DNA of 64,000 bases from positions 2,232,001 to 2,296,000 of the forward strand of contig CM066309.1 of the NCBI GenBank assembly GCA_033807695.1, in the 5' to 3' direction. The notes below the pieces were generated by a model that saw nothing but the letters and a program-made list of their open reading frames with translations, did not search any database and was not told the DNA's origin. Numbering within the stretch: position 1 is the first letter of the stretch; every line of letters starts with the position of its first letter. The position numbers and the translations under genes were made by a program. The DNA is from Daedaleopsis sinensis. Lineage: Eukaryota; Basidiomycota; Agaricomycetes; Polyporales; Polyporaceae. Shown here piece by piece: positions 52,917 through 64,000 of this stretch.

Positions 52917-53815
52917 TCATGGCCAGGACGTCTGGAGGATGTGCACGCCTCCAGTCGAGATCGTGGCCGAGTGGTTCGGGGCCTCCTCCCAGACGACCTG
53001 CAACCGCCGAGAGCCCCGTCTATCAGCAACCACGGGTACATCATCGACTAAGCCATGAAGCTCACCGATCCGTCTGAGGTCCTCTTGATGAACTTATATT
53101 CGAAGCTGGTGGCCGGCGGTGTGTGGACCGTGCCACTCCATAACGGATAGGTCTTGTCTGCAGAGAGCGGCACCTGCTACAAGGTCAGCTATCATACGAA
53201 GTATAATCGTCTATATGGTGAGCTGCTGTCCGCGATGCTTACCGCGTTCTCGACGTTCCAGCTACCCAACTGCGGGATGCTCCCGACCACGAAGACAGTC
53301 TAGATGCGGTGTCAGCGTTAACGTTGAAGCTTAGAGCTGCAAGACTATCGCGGGGCCAACGAGCGATGAAACGGACTCACTTCGCCAGGCCTGGTTACGG
53401 CGACTTCCTGGAAGGTTACGATAGCCTCGTATGCGCCCCTTTCGATGATCCCCGCTGTCGGTGCACATAGAGCCGTGCTGGCGCAGAGAATGTCTCCGCC
53501 GCTCGAGGGCGAGGAGACCTCGCTGCAAGGGACTGTAGTATGTGTGCGCGCCGCCGACGCTCGCGAACCGGTCGAGTCCTCGTTCAAAGCGATGTTCGGT
53601 CCACTGGGATCTGCAGCTGAGCCGTGAGCGAGACGGGTACAGCACTAGCTGGTGCACATACCACCACCGCACGGAGAACGCGGCGGACGCGGATGCGGAC
53701 GCGGACTTGGTCCTCTGCCAGCAGAGTCACGGTCCGCCGCCCACTGCGTCGCGCGGTATAACACGCCTCGGAAGCCGAGCATGCCCGCGATCGTCGCCTG
53801 ACACTGGAGGTGGTA
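52917..53815 (-). pseudogene. Truncated or degenerate amylase-CBM20 copy
   Basis: The last three exons (53299-53243, 53173-53066, 52997-52917) encode most of a starch-binding CBM20: VFVVGSIPQLGSW, SFEYKFIKR and VVWEEAPNHS. They share exon borders with the intact gene at 54734. The exon ending at 53381 matches too (GAYEAIVTFQEVAVTRPGE). Further upstream, NIALNEDSTGSRAS and ATIAGMLGFRG correspond to VAINNADSAWSA and TAIAGMVGFRN of the intact gene. There the frame drifts and no barrel or signal peptide can be assembled. This is probably a decayed duplicate of the C-terminal half. It could be a diverged gene of another kind ending in CBM20. Confidence 0.6.
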
Positions 53816-54733
53816 GTGGACCTGCCAGTTCCACTCGGGGATGTACGCGTACGCGTTACGGGGGGCCGCGGGATGTCTCGGAGGGCCGTTCGAGTTACAC
53901 TGGTTGCGGGAGTCGGGTCTCGTTTCCATGTCGGGTTCCTTGTCGTAGACAGTGCTGCTGCTGCTGCTGTCCCGAATTGTGCCAGAGGAGGTAGAGATAC
54001 GGTCGACTCGGAGATCGTCCAGCGAAAGGGTAATATCGAGACTCATGGTAGGTTGTACCGGGGGGATGTCGACAGTGACTGAAGGCTCCTGGACCCAGCG
54101 GACGTTGTCACCGTATACGTGCAGCCTCCGAAGTTGAAGTAGAAGCCTTGCCGTTTGAACGAAGACTCGACGTGGATGTGAAGTCTGCGGCTGACAGCAC
54201 AACTGCGGCAGTGGAGCAGGCATCGGACATGGGCACTTCACAGTCCGGCTTGTGATGGCGCGAACCGGGGGCGTCGTGCTGTCGCAATTCGAGCCGAGTG
54301 CGCATGTACTATAGGTCTTAGGACTCGACTGGGCTCTAGGGATCCACCTGCAGAAGAAATCGACTACGAGTAACGAGACTAAACTACTAACCGGAACCAG
54401 TTAAAGGCCCGGATGGTTAACTCGCACGTCTGCGCAGTGTACGTAATCGAGACCGACGTACGTCACGATTCGACCTTGCGTGTTCATTAACGTTCATTTC
54501 GGATGCTGTCCAGCGTGGAGCATGCGCAAAGGTCCACCAGCAGGGGCGGCAGATGTTCAGCGCCGCGAGGGTCGCGCTGGTATTCATTAGGGAATGGTGG
54601 TACATACAACGACAGGGAAGTCAATAGTGAAACACGGGCGGCGTCGACTCCCTCACTACCAGAGGGCGGGAAGGAGGTATACGCGATAAAGAAGAGCCGC
54701 AGACTGCAGACCGCAGGCACCAGGCCGCATCGA
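53816..54733. other. Remnant or intergenic DNA between amylase copies
   Basis: Minus-strand frames at 53815-54300 contain GFYFNFGGCTYT- and NVRWVQEPSV-like pieces in different frames, which may be remnants of the degenerate copy. No usable model. Confidence 0.35.
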
Positions 54734-57343
54734 TCATCTCCACGACGAGGTCAGCGTCAGGCTGCCCGAGGACGGGGCCGTCGCGGAGCGGTTGGGGTCG
54801 GACTCCCAGACGATCTGTATGCCACATGTGCGCGGCCATGGCCAGTGCGCAGAAGTCAGCGTCGCGTCGCATCGGCTCGCGCGGAAACGGCTGCACTCAC
54901 GCTGCCGTCCGTCTCCTTGCGGATGAACTTGTACTCGAAGGCGGTGCTGGCGGGGAGCGCGAGCGCGAGCGTCCACACGGGGTAGGACGCGGACGAGAGC
55001 GCGATCTCGGGGGGGCATGAGTGCCTCATTGCTCGATGCGGCGTGCGCGCGGGCGACTCACCGCATTCCCCGGTGCCCAGCTCCCTAGTTGCGGGATGCT
55101 CCCGACGAGGAAGATGTTCTGCCAGGGAGGGAGAGGGGCGATATGCTCAGCGTTCCGTGCGCATGGGGGAGGGGGACAACTCACTTCGCCGAACGTCGTC
55201 GTCGCAGTCTCTGCGAAGTTGATCGTGACGTTGCTGCTGCCGCTGCCGCTGCCCGTCCCCTTCGCGCCGGTATGGATCGCGATCGCGCTCCGCGCGGGGA
55301 CGGTCGCCTGGAAAGACCCGCCTGAGACAGTGAACCTGTCGACGAGCCATGAGCTCGTACGAGTATACGCAGTGCACTCCTCAAATGGGACTTACGAGGA
55401 GCCGGTGCAGCTGCTGCCAGACACAGCGCCGCTGATGACGTCGCAGTACGAGCCGTCCGCGAGCGAGGTCGCGAACGTCGCGGACCACGCCGAGTCCGCG
55501 TTATTGATCGCCACGAAGCCAGCCGAGCCTGTGCACGCATGGCCCGAGATCAGCTTGGTTGCGGCTTGCATTCTCTCGTGCGCACTCACCGCGCCCAAAG
55601 GCGATCTGCTGCGACTGGGGCGACACCCAGTTGCCCAGCGCTGCGCTGCCGACGGTGTTCCGGAAGCCGACCATGCCCGCGATCGCCGTCCAGCGGTGCT
55701 GGCACAACCACCCGTTGGAGCCGCCGCTGCCGGAGCATGTCCCTGCGCCTCCGTTCGGCGCGCCGGCGTCGTTGTCCGAGAAGCTGTAGCTGGAGAGGAT
55801 CGTGGGCGTGCCGTACGGGTGGGCGAGCGAGAAGATCAGGGCGGTGGTGTACGTGTTCGACGGCGAGTTGCTGTTGAGCGAGTCGCCGCCCTAGGTGATA
55901 CGAACACAGATGTTAGACCGTGCTCAGCCCACGTGTCCCTCGTGGGGGACTGCTTACCCGCTCTGTGTCGTGGTTGGTCACGAACACATTTGCGCTTGAG
56001 CCGGCGACCCAGCCTGGATGGGAGATATCGGTCAGCCTGAGGCTATCGACCTGTGCACGAACAATGGGCTGACCGCGGTTGTCGAAGCTCTGAAGACTAG
56101 ATATCCCTCCGCCAGAGAACGCATCCTTCAATGCGCTCGTGTAGCGGAACCTGTGCGACATATTGGTCACTCGTACGAGAGGGGTAGTGAGCCTGCAACT
56201 CACTCTTGCACATCGCCTGCGCCATCCGATATCAGCCATGATCCCAATGCGATAGAACAGAAGAAGTACTGACCGTTGCCAACGTACTCATTGGGGGTAA
56301 TCGGCTCACCAGCCCCGTAAATGACTTCTTGGGAAATGTATGGCTTGGAGGTAAGGCGCCCCAGGATGTTCGCAATGTCACCGGCAGGGATATCTGCAGT
56401 CGAAATCAGCTTTCGAGCACGGGGCGTTCACGACACTCGTGCCAAACTCACGCTTCGACGCGTCGAGACGGAAACCGTCAGCGCCTAGTGAGAGCAGGTC
56501 GTTGCCGTATTGAGCCAGACGGCTCCGAACATACTCGGTATCAGTCGCGAGGCTGTGCAGGACGCAAGTATCAGCATGCGCTATTAATACTGCGCAGACA
56601 ATGTGCATGGTGGAGCAGAGCATATGTATGTGGACGGGACGCACTCGGCAAGGTTGACGAGCTCGCAGGTCTGGACTTCGACGCGGTTGTCGTAGTTGAC
56701 GATGTCGTCGCCGCTCTCGAGCCCGCAGTGGTGAAAGTCCTGGTTCTGATAGATGCCGGGGTAGTTGTAGTGCGTGTACGACGAGCCCGCGACGCCGGTG
56801 CCCGAGTCGGACCCGGCCATGTGGTTCCAAATCGTATCTGACACGATGATGACGACGATGTACGGTCGGTCAGTACGGGCGTGGAGTACAGGTTCCGCGC
56901 CGCCACTGACCGACGATGACGCCGACACCCGCTGCATGGCAGGTGGAGATCATGTTCGCAAACTGCTGACGATTGCCCCGCTTCGAGGTGAGCGTGTACG
57001 AGACAGGCTGGTAGTCGGTCCACCACTGGCTGCCGGTGACGTGCTCGGCAGGCGGGCTCACTGGATGAGAGAGAGGGTTCAACTTCAGCAAGGCAGACGT
57101 TCGAAGTGGATAGGACGGCCGCTCACCTTGCACAAACCCATAGCCAGCGGGGCCGATGAAGTTGGTGCATTCGGCCGCGACGCTGTCCCACGTCCATTCG
57201 AACATCTGGATGATGACCGACTTGGCCTGGGACGGGGCACGAGCAGCCAGGGAGGGACCGTCTGTCGAGTTCACGACAAACGGCAGACCCTGGACGGCCA
57301 AGACGGCGCTGGCGAGAACGGAGAGTTGGGCCCAGCGCGACAT
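54734..57343 (-). CDS. Secreted GH13 alpha-amylase with C-terminal CBM20, 584 aa, 14 exons
   Basis: Exons on the minus strand are 57343-57127, 57060-56911, 56837-56645, 56552-56452, 56393-56274, 56216-56204, 56150-56074, 56013-55958, 55890-55590, 55528-55396, 55335-55185, 55118-55062, 55005-54901 and 54814-54734; every phase closes. Exon 6 is a 13-nt micro-exon. The protein has a signal peptide (MSRWAQLSVLASAVLAVQG). The (beta/alpha)8 barrel carries the GH13 residues: nucleophile Asp in GADGFRLDASKH, acid/base Glu in ISQEVIYGAGE, and the stabilising Asp in TNHDTER. A Gly/Ser linker leads to a starch-binding CBM20 (NIFLVGSIPQLGSW, FEYKFIRKE, VIWESDPNRS-type end). It hydrolyses internal alpha-1,4 bonds of starch or glycogen outside the cell. 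A TATA-like box lies at 57416-57422. Confidence 0.93.
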
Positions 57344-57415
57344 GGAGGACTCGAGAGCTTGACGGGGGAGAGGGTCGAGGAAACCGACGACGGGTTGCAG
57401 GTGGACCGGCGCGGC

Positions 57416-57422
57416 TTAAATA
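57416..57422 (-). promoter_or_regulatory. TATA-like box of the alpha-amylase gene
   Basis: CTATTTAAG on the minus strand, about 73 bp upstream of the ATG. Confidence 0.45.
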
Positions 57423-58817
57423 GCATTTCACGCGGCACCCGAAGCGGACAGATGAGTGTGGCTTTCCTGTTCGCGGCACAAGATATGGAAAACTGGTTAC
57501 GAGTCCGGAGGGAGTGCACCGGTGTCCGAATTGCATCATAGGAGCGCGGGTCGAGCGTTATGTCCGGCGTGTACCGCTGCTGGTTCTCAGCATGTGTTGC
57601 ATCGGTCGCGGTCGCAGACTCGCACCTGACAACTCCACAGCGCGACGGGGAGACGGGTGTTGGGAGGGAGAGGTCGACATCACCGGCGACTGCCAGTTTG
57701 GGAGGAGGAGAGATCACCGGACGCCCGCTTGCGAACGTTGTGGCCATGTGCGGCGCCCGTGCACACCATGCATATGCTCCTTTTCGTCCTCGTCCGAGCC
57801 GCTGTGTACGCGATCCGCGGCCCCGACCTCGTCCTGCAACACAACATTCAGTATTTTCGTCCGATCATCTCCCGTGCGAGCATGCGGCCGTCCCGCATGC
57901 CAGTGGAGCGATTAAAATATAAATATGTGGTCGATGCAGATACTACTAAACACAGCCAAGACACAGCACTATAAGTAGCGAGCTGTGACTGGGACAGGCT
58001 CTCCAAAGCCCTGATACCAGTGTCAAGTGATATCCGGCAGAACTGTACTTACAGAAAGTTGCCGTACTGTGTGCGAACTCAGAACTGCGAACTGAGTTGA
58101 AAGCTTCTAGCCATGATGGTCGTCGGGCCCGCGTTTCCCAAGAGACCGCTCGAGGCATCGGCGACCATACCGTTCGCAGCCACACCGCTGGGATTTTTGT
58201 ACGAGACGGATGGATGTGGAAGGAGTAGGGCCCTGGGTGGGACACGGCCGCGGCCAAGAATAACAAAGGTCAGAATTCAGGGGCGCTGCGTTCGACATCA
58301 ATAATCTTGGCCGCGTCGTAGCGGCTTACGTCATTGGATGATCCTGGGCGTTGCTTTCGTCCCTCGCGTCTACGCTCAGCGGCTCATGTCCCTCTAAGCT
58401 TCCACTTGTCAGTTCGTGAACGCCCCACTAGTCGGTGGTTTGCAAGTCCGAGACATGGAAAATGGTGCAAAGGTTCGGACCATCCAGTCTAGCGGCTCCA
58501 CGACTCTATCCACCGAGTCGCTGGCCGATGCAGATCGTGCAAATGGCCAGCAGTACGTACATTCCACATCGTCAGTTTATACACATATGTACAAGTGGTA
58601 GGTACATTGTCTCAGTACGACCTGCTGACCGACTCGGAGGCAAGCGACCTCGGCATCAGAAAACAAAAGAACACCGTCCGTCCGTGATCAGTACAGCACA
58701 TCCAGAAGCGTCCACCGAAAGAAAAGAAAAGGGGACCTCGCGGTCCACAATATCGATCCCCGCGCACATCCCACGACGCCCGCCCAAATCCCTCACGCGC
58801 ACGAGGCACACCCCGGC
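57423..58817. other. Intergenic
   Basis: About 1.4 kb. Overlapping frames on both strands show no supported gene. Confidence 0.45.
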
Positions 58818-60189
58818 TCACGAGACGATCACCGGCCAGCCCGACGAGAAGTCGAGGTAGTTGATGCCGAGGTACGACGGCCCGCCGAACTGGTCGTTCG
58901 GGATGTAGTGGTACACGATCACGTCGCGCCCGCTCACGGGGTCGTGGTACACGCTCTGCCCGCCCGGCGCGTACACGTTGTCGTGCGAGCCGAGCACGAG
59001 CGAGCCCGTCGGCGGGCTCAGCTGCTGTGTGAGCGCGTTCCCGCGCTGGTCGAAGAACGGCCCCGTCGGGCCGTTGCCGCGCCCGACGAGCACCTTGTAC
59101 TCGTCGCCGGGGGCGGGGCGCGTGGTCGCCTGTGTGGTGGGCACGAGAGGGTGGTCAGCGGCGGAAGCGGAACACGCGCATCGTATGCGCGTGGGAGAGG
59201 GGGAGGACGTACCCCGACGAAGGGCGTGACGCCGTCCGAGAAGAACGCGAACCAGTAAGGGGAGCTTGGCGGTTTGTAGATGTAGCTACCCTCGGCGGGG
59301 CGACCGCTGTTCCCAGCAATGTGAGTGCCAGGGGGGGACTGGGGGGATGTAGCGGAATGTCAGTGATGTATATGCAGCTGCAGCGACGCGTGTCACTTAC
59401 GGCGGACGCCGTGGAGGCGTTGAGCATGGGGACCTGGAAGATGCCGTCCCAGTACGAGCCGAACGAGAGGTGGATGCCGTTCGAGTCGATGATGTTCGGG
59501 TCGACTGCGCACGACGTTGAGCAACGGGTGGGCGATGCACCGAGACAAGGCCATCGTCACTCACTGGCGTTGTAGGCGGCTCCGGGGCTCGAGGTGATGA
59601 CGGTTCCCCAGTCTAACCAGTCTCCGGGCTCCATGGTGTAGCTCGTCGCGAGGCCGATCGCCGACGACTGACTGCCGACGGTCGAGACGGAGTAGTAGAG
59701 GACGTACGCATTGTAGAGGATGCCGACGTCGGGTGCCCAAAGGTTGCAGTTGCCGGAGAGGTTGATCTTCGAGCAGTTGGGCAGCACCGAGCCGGCGCGA
59801 GTCCACGGGCTACGAGCGCCATATAAATTCTGGTCAATGGCATCTTCATGGGGGCGGAGTTGAGCGGTGCGTACCCAGTCAAGGAAGGGGAGGTGAAGAT
59901 CTTGATACCCTCGTCCGTGGAGAAAACGAAGTATTTCTGCAAGCGCAGACGGTTACAAGGGTCGCGGAGGAAGCTTCAGCGATGCGGAGCGTACCTTGCT
60001 ACTGGGGTTAAACACGATCGTCGGATCGCGAACGACGATACTCGCTGTAGCAGGCGCGGGATGTCATAACTTGGAACAGCATTGGAGAATGGAGAAAGAA
60101 GGTTACTCACAACTGCCCGGAAGGGGGTTCGGCACCGCGAACGCAAGGGTTGCGAGTGAGACCAGCGACGCGACCACGCTGAATTTCAT
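58818..60189 (-). CDS. Secreted GH43 arabinanase-type glycosidase, 325 aa, 7 exons
   Basis: Exons are 60189-60111, 60044-59995, 59936-59875, 59809-59565, 59504-59401, 59338-59213 and 59129-58818, and all phases close. A signal peptide ([19 protein letters not shown]) precedes a five-bladed propeller. GH43 landmarks are the general-base Asp in [26 protein letters not shown], the Asp in [19 protein letters not shown], and the likely acid Glu in RPAEGSYIY. The end has the calcium-site-like [16 protein letters not shown] and IVYHYIPN. The pattern fits endo-1,5-alpha-L-arabinanases, which cut the arabinan side chains of pectin. No binding module is present. A TATA box lies at 60276-60281. Confidence 0.9.
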
Positions 60190-60275
60190 GATGAAAGGCG
60201 TGAGGGGGTGGCGGGGTGCTGGTGTTCGACGAGTCCGCCAAACAGCCGACTCCACAACGCTCGATGCGAGTGCGC

Positions 60276-60281
60276 TTTATA
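60276..60281 (-). promoter_or_regulatory. TATA box of the GH43 gene
   Basis: GATATAAAGCG on the minus strand, about 87 bp upstream of the ATG. Confidence 0.6.
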
Positions 60282-63140
60282 TCAAGACAGCCGACGGGGC
60301 TGAGGCATATGCATCGCCGTCAGGGCCACTGCCTGAAAGAGCGACTGGCTCGCGGCGAGGCAACACTGCCGTCGATAGGCTGAAAGTTCTTGGAAGCACT
60401 GATCAGGGGGTACCGGTGCAGATGACGCCCCTGGAGATTGAACATCAGGAAACCATGCACCTTATGGCCAGGCGTGGCAACACGCTACGCGGTATGGTCG
60501 AGAGTGGTCATTTGGCGCCTCGCGATACGCGGTATGATCATGGGTGGTCATCCTGCATATTGCAATACACCAGTCGACCATGTGTCGTCATTGTCCACCC
60601 ACGCAGATGAACAATGGTCAGCTATGGTCGTCTGCCATGCATGTATGTGCATATATGCCCATAGCATATCAGTTAGAGGTACAGATGATGATCAGATGAC
60701 GTGAATTAAGTAATAGTAAGAACTTGAAGTGTATCAGAAGCACCGGTCTATACAAGCTACAAAGGGCAAAACATTTACCTGCAAGTTATTATGTTGGCCG
60801 TCGAGCCTGGGTTTATACCGTTGCTTATGTGTGTCTCAACGGTCCAGTCTATAGTAGTAGTTTGAGTCTACTTACCGTTGGGGACGCGTTTGTTGGAGTG
60901 TCACGTGACTGTGGCAGGACAGTCACACTGGAGTGACGAGTCGGTCCTCGGACTGGACAGCTCAGCTCTCCTTCCTTCCTTACGGGCTCTGGCGAACCCC
61001 CTGCCCTGAACATGCTCCACTAGGCTCCACTGTCTACTTGTCGGCCGTCATCGATCCTACCGCTCCTCAAAAACCCATGCTGCCGACCGTCTACACCCAA
61101 CTCCTCTTTCCCTTCCCCCACCATGATCCCTGCACTGTGTACTCATACTTAAGCTGCAGCACCCTAGGCCGTTGACGTTGAAGCCCACCCTCTTGCTCCG
61201 CTCTTGCTCTGCTCTCGCTCACCCCGCTCTCGGTCCGCTCTTGCCCTGCTCTCGCTCGCCCCGCTCTTGTCTCGCACTCTCGTACCATCACGCTATCTCT
61301 CTGAGCAAGCTCGCCCTCGCATCGTCTATGACTCGAGCACTCTGCAGCTGGTACTGTTCTGCTCCTGTGCTTCAGTACCGACTGTCGACTTTACTATATT
61401 GTATCCGAACCACGCTACTAGAAGGCTGTCCCCGTCGTGTACTTTACTACTTTTGTCACCAGTAGTTGTACTTGAATAATATGGATTGTATTGTTTGACC
61501 CTAACCACTGTGGCACTCAGGTTGTCGTGCAAAGAGCGATGAATATTCCGCATTCTCAGCGCCTGGCAGCATCTTTCGAGGTCGGCACTGGTGGCATGCA
61601 TGACCGTCTGCAGCTGGGATAATGAGCTTCGGTGATCGAGGGCCCCGCTTAAGGTGACCTTGAGTGATCATACATGACCTTGAACTGCCTGTGAAGTGAC
61701 CATGCATGGTCATTCCCCGGCTAAGGTATGGCAATGTGTGGTCACTCATAGCTTAGGTATGGCAATGTGTGATCACTCAAGGCGCGTTAAGGTAGAAACG
61801 CGTCACCTGCTGATGGACGTGGATGCTCATGACCTTGCAAGACACGAAACTATCATACATGGCCTATTTATGCACACGTTTCCTGATGAACGTGCCGACG
61901 GCACCGTGCCAGAATGTATGAGACCGTGACGCTTGGCGCCGCGACCATGTACCTACCTCGTATTACTACGGTATAATGACGACTGTCTTCCGGGAACTAC
62001 AGGCTGGTTTACTAGCCTAGCGGTCGATGCACATGGGGATGCTCTTCGAAGCATGCATGTGGGTATACTCGTGACAGGCAGCCGCATGCAAGATCAGTCT
62101 TCGTATCGTGGCAATTAGCGCATAATTGTAGCATTCCTGCGCAACAGGCTATTGTGACGCTTAGTTCGCTCATCGATGACGAAGACCATGCAACATACCA
62201 TTGCTTCGAGAAGGATGCTTCATCTTGTCGCATGCGTCATATGCGCATATGCCCCCATCGCCCTATACCGTTCTCCGCCACGGGTCGGTTTTGGTGGAAG
62301 AAGGCCACCCTCACCCGGGCGGACTAGCCGTATTTGCCGGCGTAGTCAAGGCAGCACATGCGGCTCGATACGCGATTCTAAAGGCCTCTTCTCATGTGGT
62401 CTGGATGTTGCTGGTAGTAGGCACTGCTATAGGGCAAATGCCCAGTGTCCACTGGTTCACGTGTAGTCATGGTACAGTATGTACCTGACAGACGTCATGT
62501 GTCTAGCTAGACTAGTCACCACTTAGTGAAATTGCAAGCTATGAACGATGCACGTAGCGTACCTGGTGGAGGTCGTGCATGCAGCACGCTGCATATTTGA
62601 CGTGTGTCCTCGAGGCTCAGATGTTCAAATTCAAATAAGCTTCTATCTGCTGATGACTAGGACTACTTGCCTTCTGCCATCTATCGACCCTCGTGCTGGC
62701 GATCAAGCTAGAGCCTAGAAGTTGCATGCTCGTGCAATGCTCGTGGGCAGCGATGAACTCATGCGAGCATAAGATAGGTATATGTTTGCTGATGATCAAG
62801 ATTGAGGACGAACGCGTAACAAATTGCATGCGAAATCTGGAAGAGGACTTCAACAACAATCACAGAATATGCGAGTTCGTTATCGTGTGCGTCGCACGCG
62901 TTTTAATGTCGCTGATGACCAGATCTGACTGCATGGGGCCAGGTGAGGGAATACAAAGGTGAATATGATAAGATCATACCACAATTTTCTTCGACGACGT
63001 CGACAAAACTCCAAGTGATAGAATCATCGTACTCACAGTCGCACACGAGTTCCTCAAAGGCATGAAGAATACATGTTCATGGGATGCGAGAGCGTAGATG
63101 GTCATAGAAAGTACAAGCATGCGTCGACAGAGGGAGAAGC
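60282..63140. other. Long gene-free region with short repeats
   Basis: About 2.9 kb with no supported gene. It contains many GTGGTCA/GATCATG-like words, a 16-bp palindrome and a short direct repeat near 61.7 kb. It may be remains of a non-autonomous element, but no termini were found. Confidence 0.45.
61697..61712. repeat. 16-bp perfect palindrome
   Basis: TGACCATGCATGGTCA. It lies just left of a 25-bp direct repeat (61724-61748 and 61755-61779, one mismatch) containing AGGTATGGCAATGTGTG. Confidence 0.6.
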
Positions 63141-63925
63141 TTATACGACAGTGCCTGCGTTCGATGCAATACGCGGCCAGAGATCCGCCTGGACAGACAT
63201 CGTTTAGATTCTTCGTTGATGGGGTATATGGCGATATAGATCACTCACGCATTCTTTTGCGACCGGGCCAGTGATGGCAGAACCCTTCATCTCACCCTTA
63301 GGGTTGACGATAACACCAGCGTTGTCCTACAGGACCGTCAATATCGGCCCGTCTGGTACGATGTCTAGAACGAACTGACCTCGAAGTAGAGGAAGACACC
63401 ATCTCGCCTGCGCCACGCCTTGCGTTGGCGGATGACGACAGCGGGCATGGCTACACAGAAGGAATTGTAAACACACACGTTTGAGGGTGCCATGTCCCAA
63501 GGAGTCCGCTTCGCGCACAGGGACCGGCATGTGGGTATTGAAATGATCACTCACTTTTCTTCCTCAGCTCAGGCTTTCCCTTCTTCACAGACGCAACAAA
63601 CATGTCGCCGACACCAGCGTCAGGGAGACGGTTGAGGTGGGATCCGGTACCGTACGCCTCAATCACGAAGAGCGACTTCGCGCCGCTGTTGTCGGCGCAG
63701 TTGAGGACGGCACCAGTGGGAAGACCCATGGTCATCCGGAATTTGTTGCCAGAGGTACCCGCGCCTGATCAAAGCATCGAAGGGAAAGGCATTCGCGCAA
63801 GTCAGAACCATCGTGGATCGTTGGGAGGTAGAGAGGTACAAACCTGCAAGAAAAGCGAGCGACGTCGATCAGTCATCGTCAGGACATAGTTCTATGGTCA
63901 AGCAGGACGCACCGCGTTTCGACAT
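63141..63925 (-). CDS. RPL23: 60S ribosomal protein uL14 (L23 family), 139 aa, 5 exons
   Basis: Exons are 63925-63913, 63764-63555, 63450-63380, 63326-63249 and 63188-63141, and all phases close. It is a cytosolic large-subunit ribosomal protein. Family sequence is clear throughout: [80 protein letters not shown] and the end [15 protein letters not shown]. Its length is close to the usual 137-140 aa. The first exon has only 13 coding bases and is followed by a 148-nt intron, the longest intron modelled in this window. The symbol follows fungal/animal usage. Confidence 0.95.
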
Positions 63926-64000
63926 TTTGTTTGAGGACTTGCTGAAGTTGCTGGGGCTGTTGGCCTCGGTACACTATCCTACCACAAGGTTTCGACGCGG
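63926..64000 (-). promoter_or_regulatory. Leader or promoter start of the uL14 gene, cut by the window edge
   Basis: 75 bp upstream of the ATG. Nothing specific can be assigned. Confidence 0.3.

Noticed and set aside
57514..58304. Several overlapping frames on both strands
   Set aside because: They overlap each other in all frames without domains, signal peptides or closing exon phases.
1..64000. CRISPR arrays, bacterial operons, tRNA or rRNA genes
   Set aside because: No regularly spaced repeats, Shine-Dalgarno-led gene strings or cloverleaf-like genes were seen. The window is clearly eukaryotic nuclear DNA.

Overview
The window is nuclear DNA of a filamentous basidiomycete, most likely an Agaricomycete of the polypore / wood-decay type. 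The evidence is dense short introns (about 50-70 nt, GTRNGT...YAG) in almost every host gene, secreted glycoside hydrolases with chitin- and starch-binding modules, DUF5648 secreted repeat proteins, and a CACTA-type Tnp2 transposase and Ty3/gypsy elements typical of that group. All gene models below were built by hand from reading frames and splice sites. Exon phases were checked to close except where stated.

Left part (1-24.9 kb) is a nest of mobile elements. A small orphan gene (845-1709, -) is followed by an intact, very young chromovirus (2166-8407; 272-bp LTRs with one mismatch; TSD GTGGA). Next comes a decayed Tnp2 transposase gene (8597-24845, +). Its third exon is split by a 12.7-kb gypsy element (9108-21799, -; 907-bp LTRs that look identical; 4-bp TSD ACGC). 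That element has gag and pol on the minus strand. Between pol and its 3' LTR it carries three intact, intron-containing genes on the opposite strand (10099-10669, 10732-11386, 11560-13823), one encoding a Zn(II)2Cys6-type cysteine cluster. A second copy of the polypurine tract marks the other edge of this passenger block. This is the most unusual object in the window.

Middle part (25-34.6 kb): a tandem segmental duplication carries two copies of a secreted DUF5648 gene, and a divergent copy of part of its flank lies at the very start of the window. A multi-exon orphan gene (30652-32500, -) and ORC5 (32769-34643, +) follow, reading divergently.

Right part (35-64 kb) is ordinary gene-rich sequence. 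It holds a GH18 chitinase paralog with a broken active site (35094-37254), a hemerythrin-like protein (37817-38667, -), a large F-box/WD40 protein (39515-43438), an aldo/keto reductase with a predicted C-terminal membrane anchor (44194-45437), and an intact GH18 chitinase with a C-terminal chitin-binding module (48241-50444). Then come a Ser/Pro-rich orphan (to 52775), a broken copy of the end of an amylase gene with a starch-binding domain, an intact secreted GH13 alpha-amylase-CBM20 (54734-57343, -), a secreted GH43 arabinanase-type enzyme (58818-60189, -), and ribosomal protein uL14 (63141-63925, -). The four hydrolases would act outside the cell on chitin, starch and arabinan.
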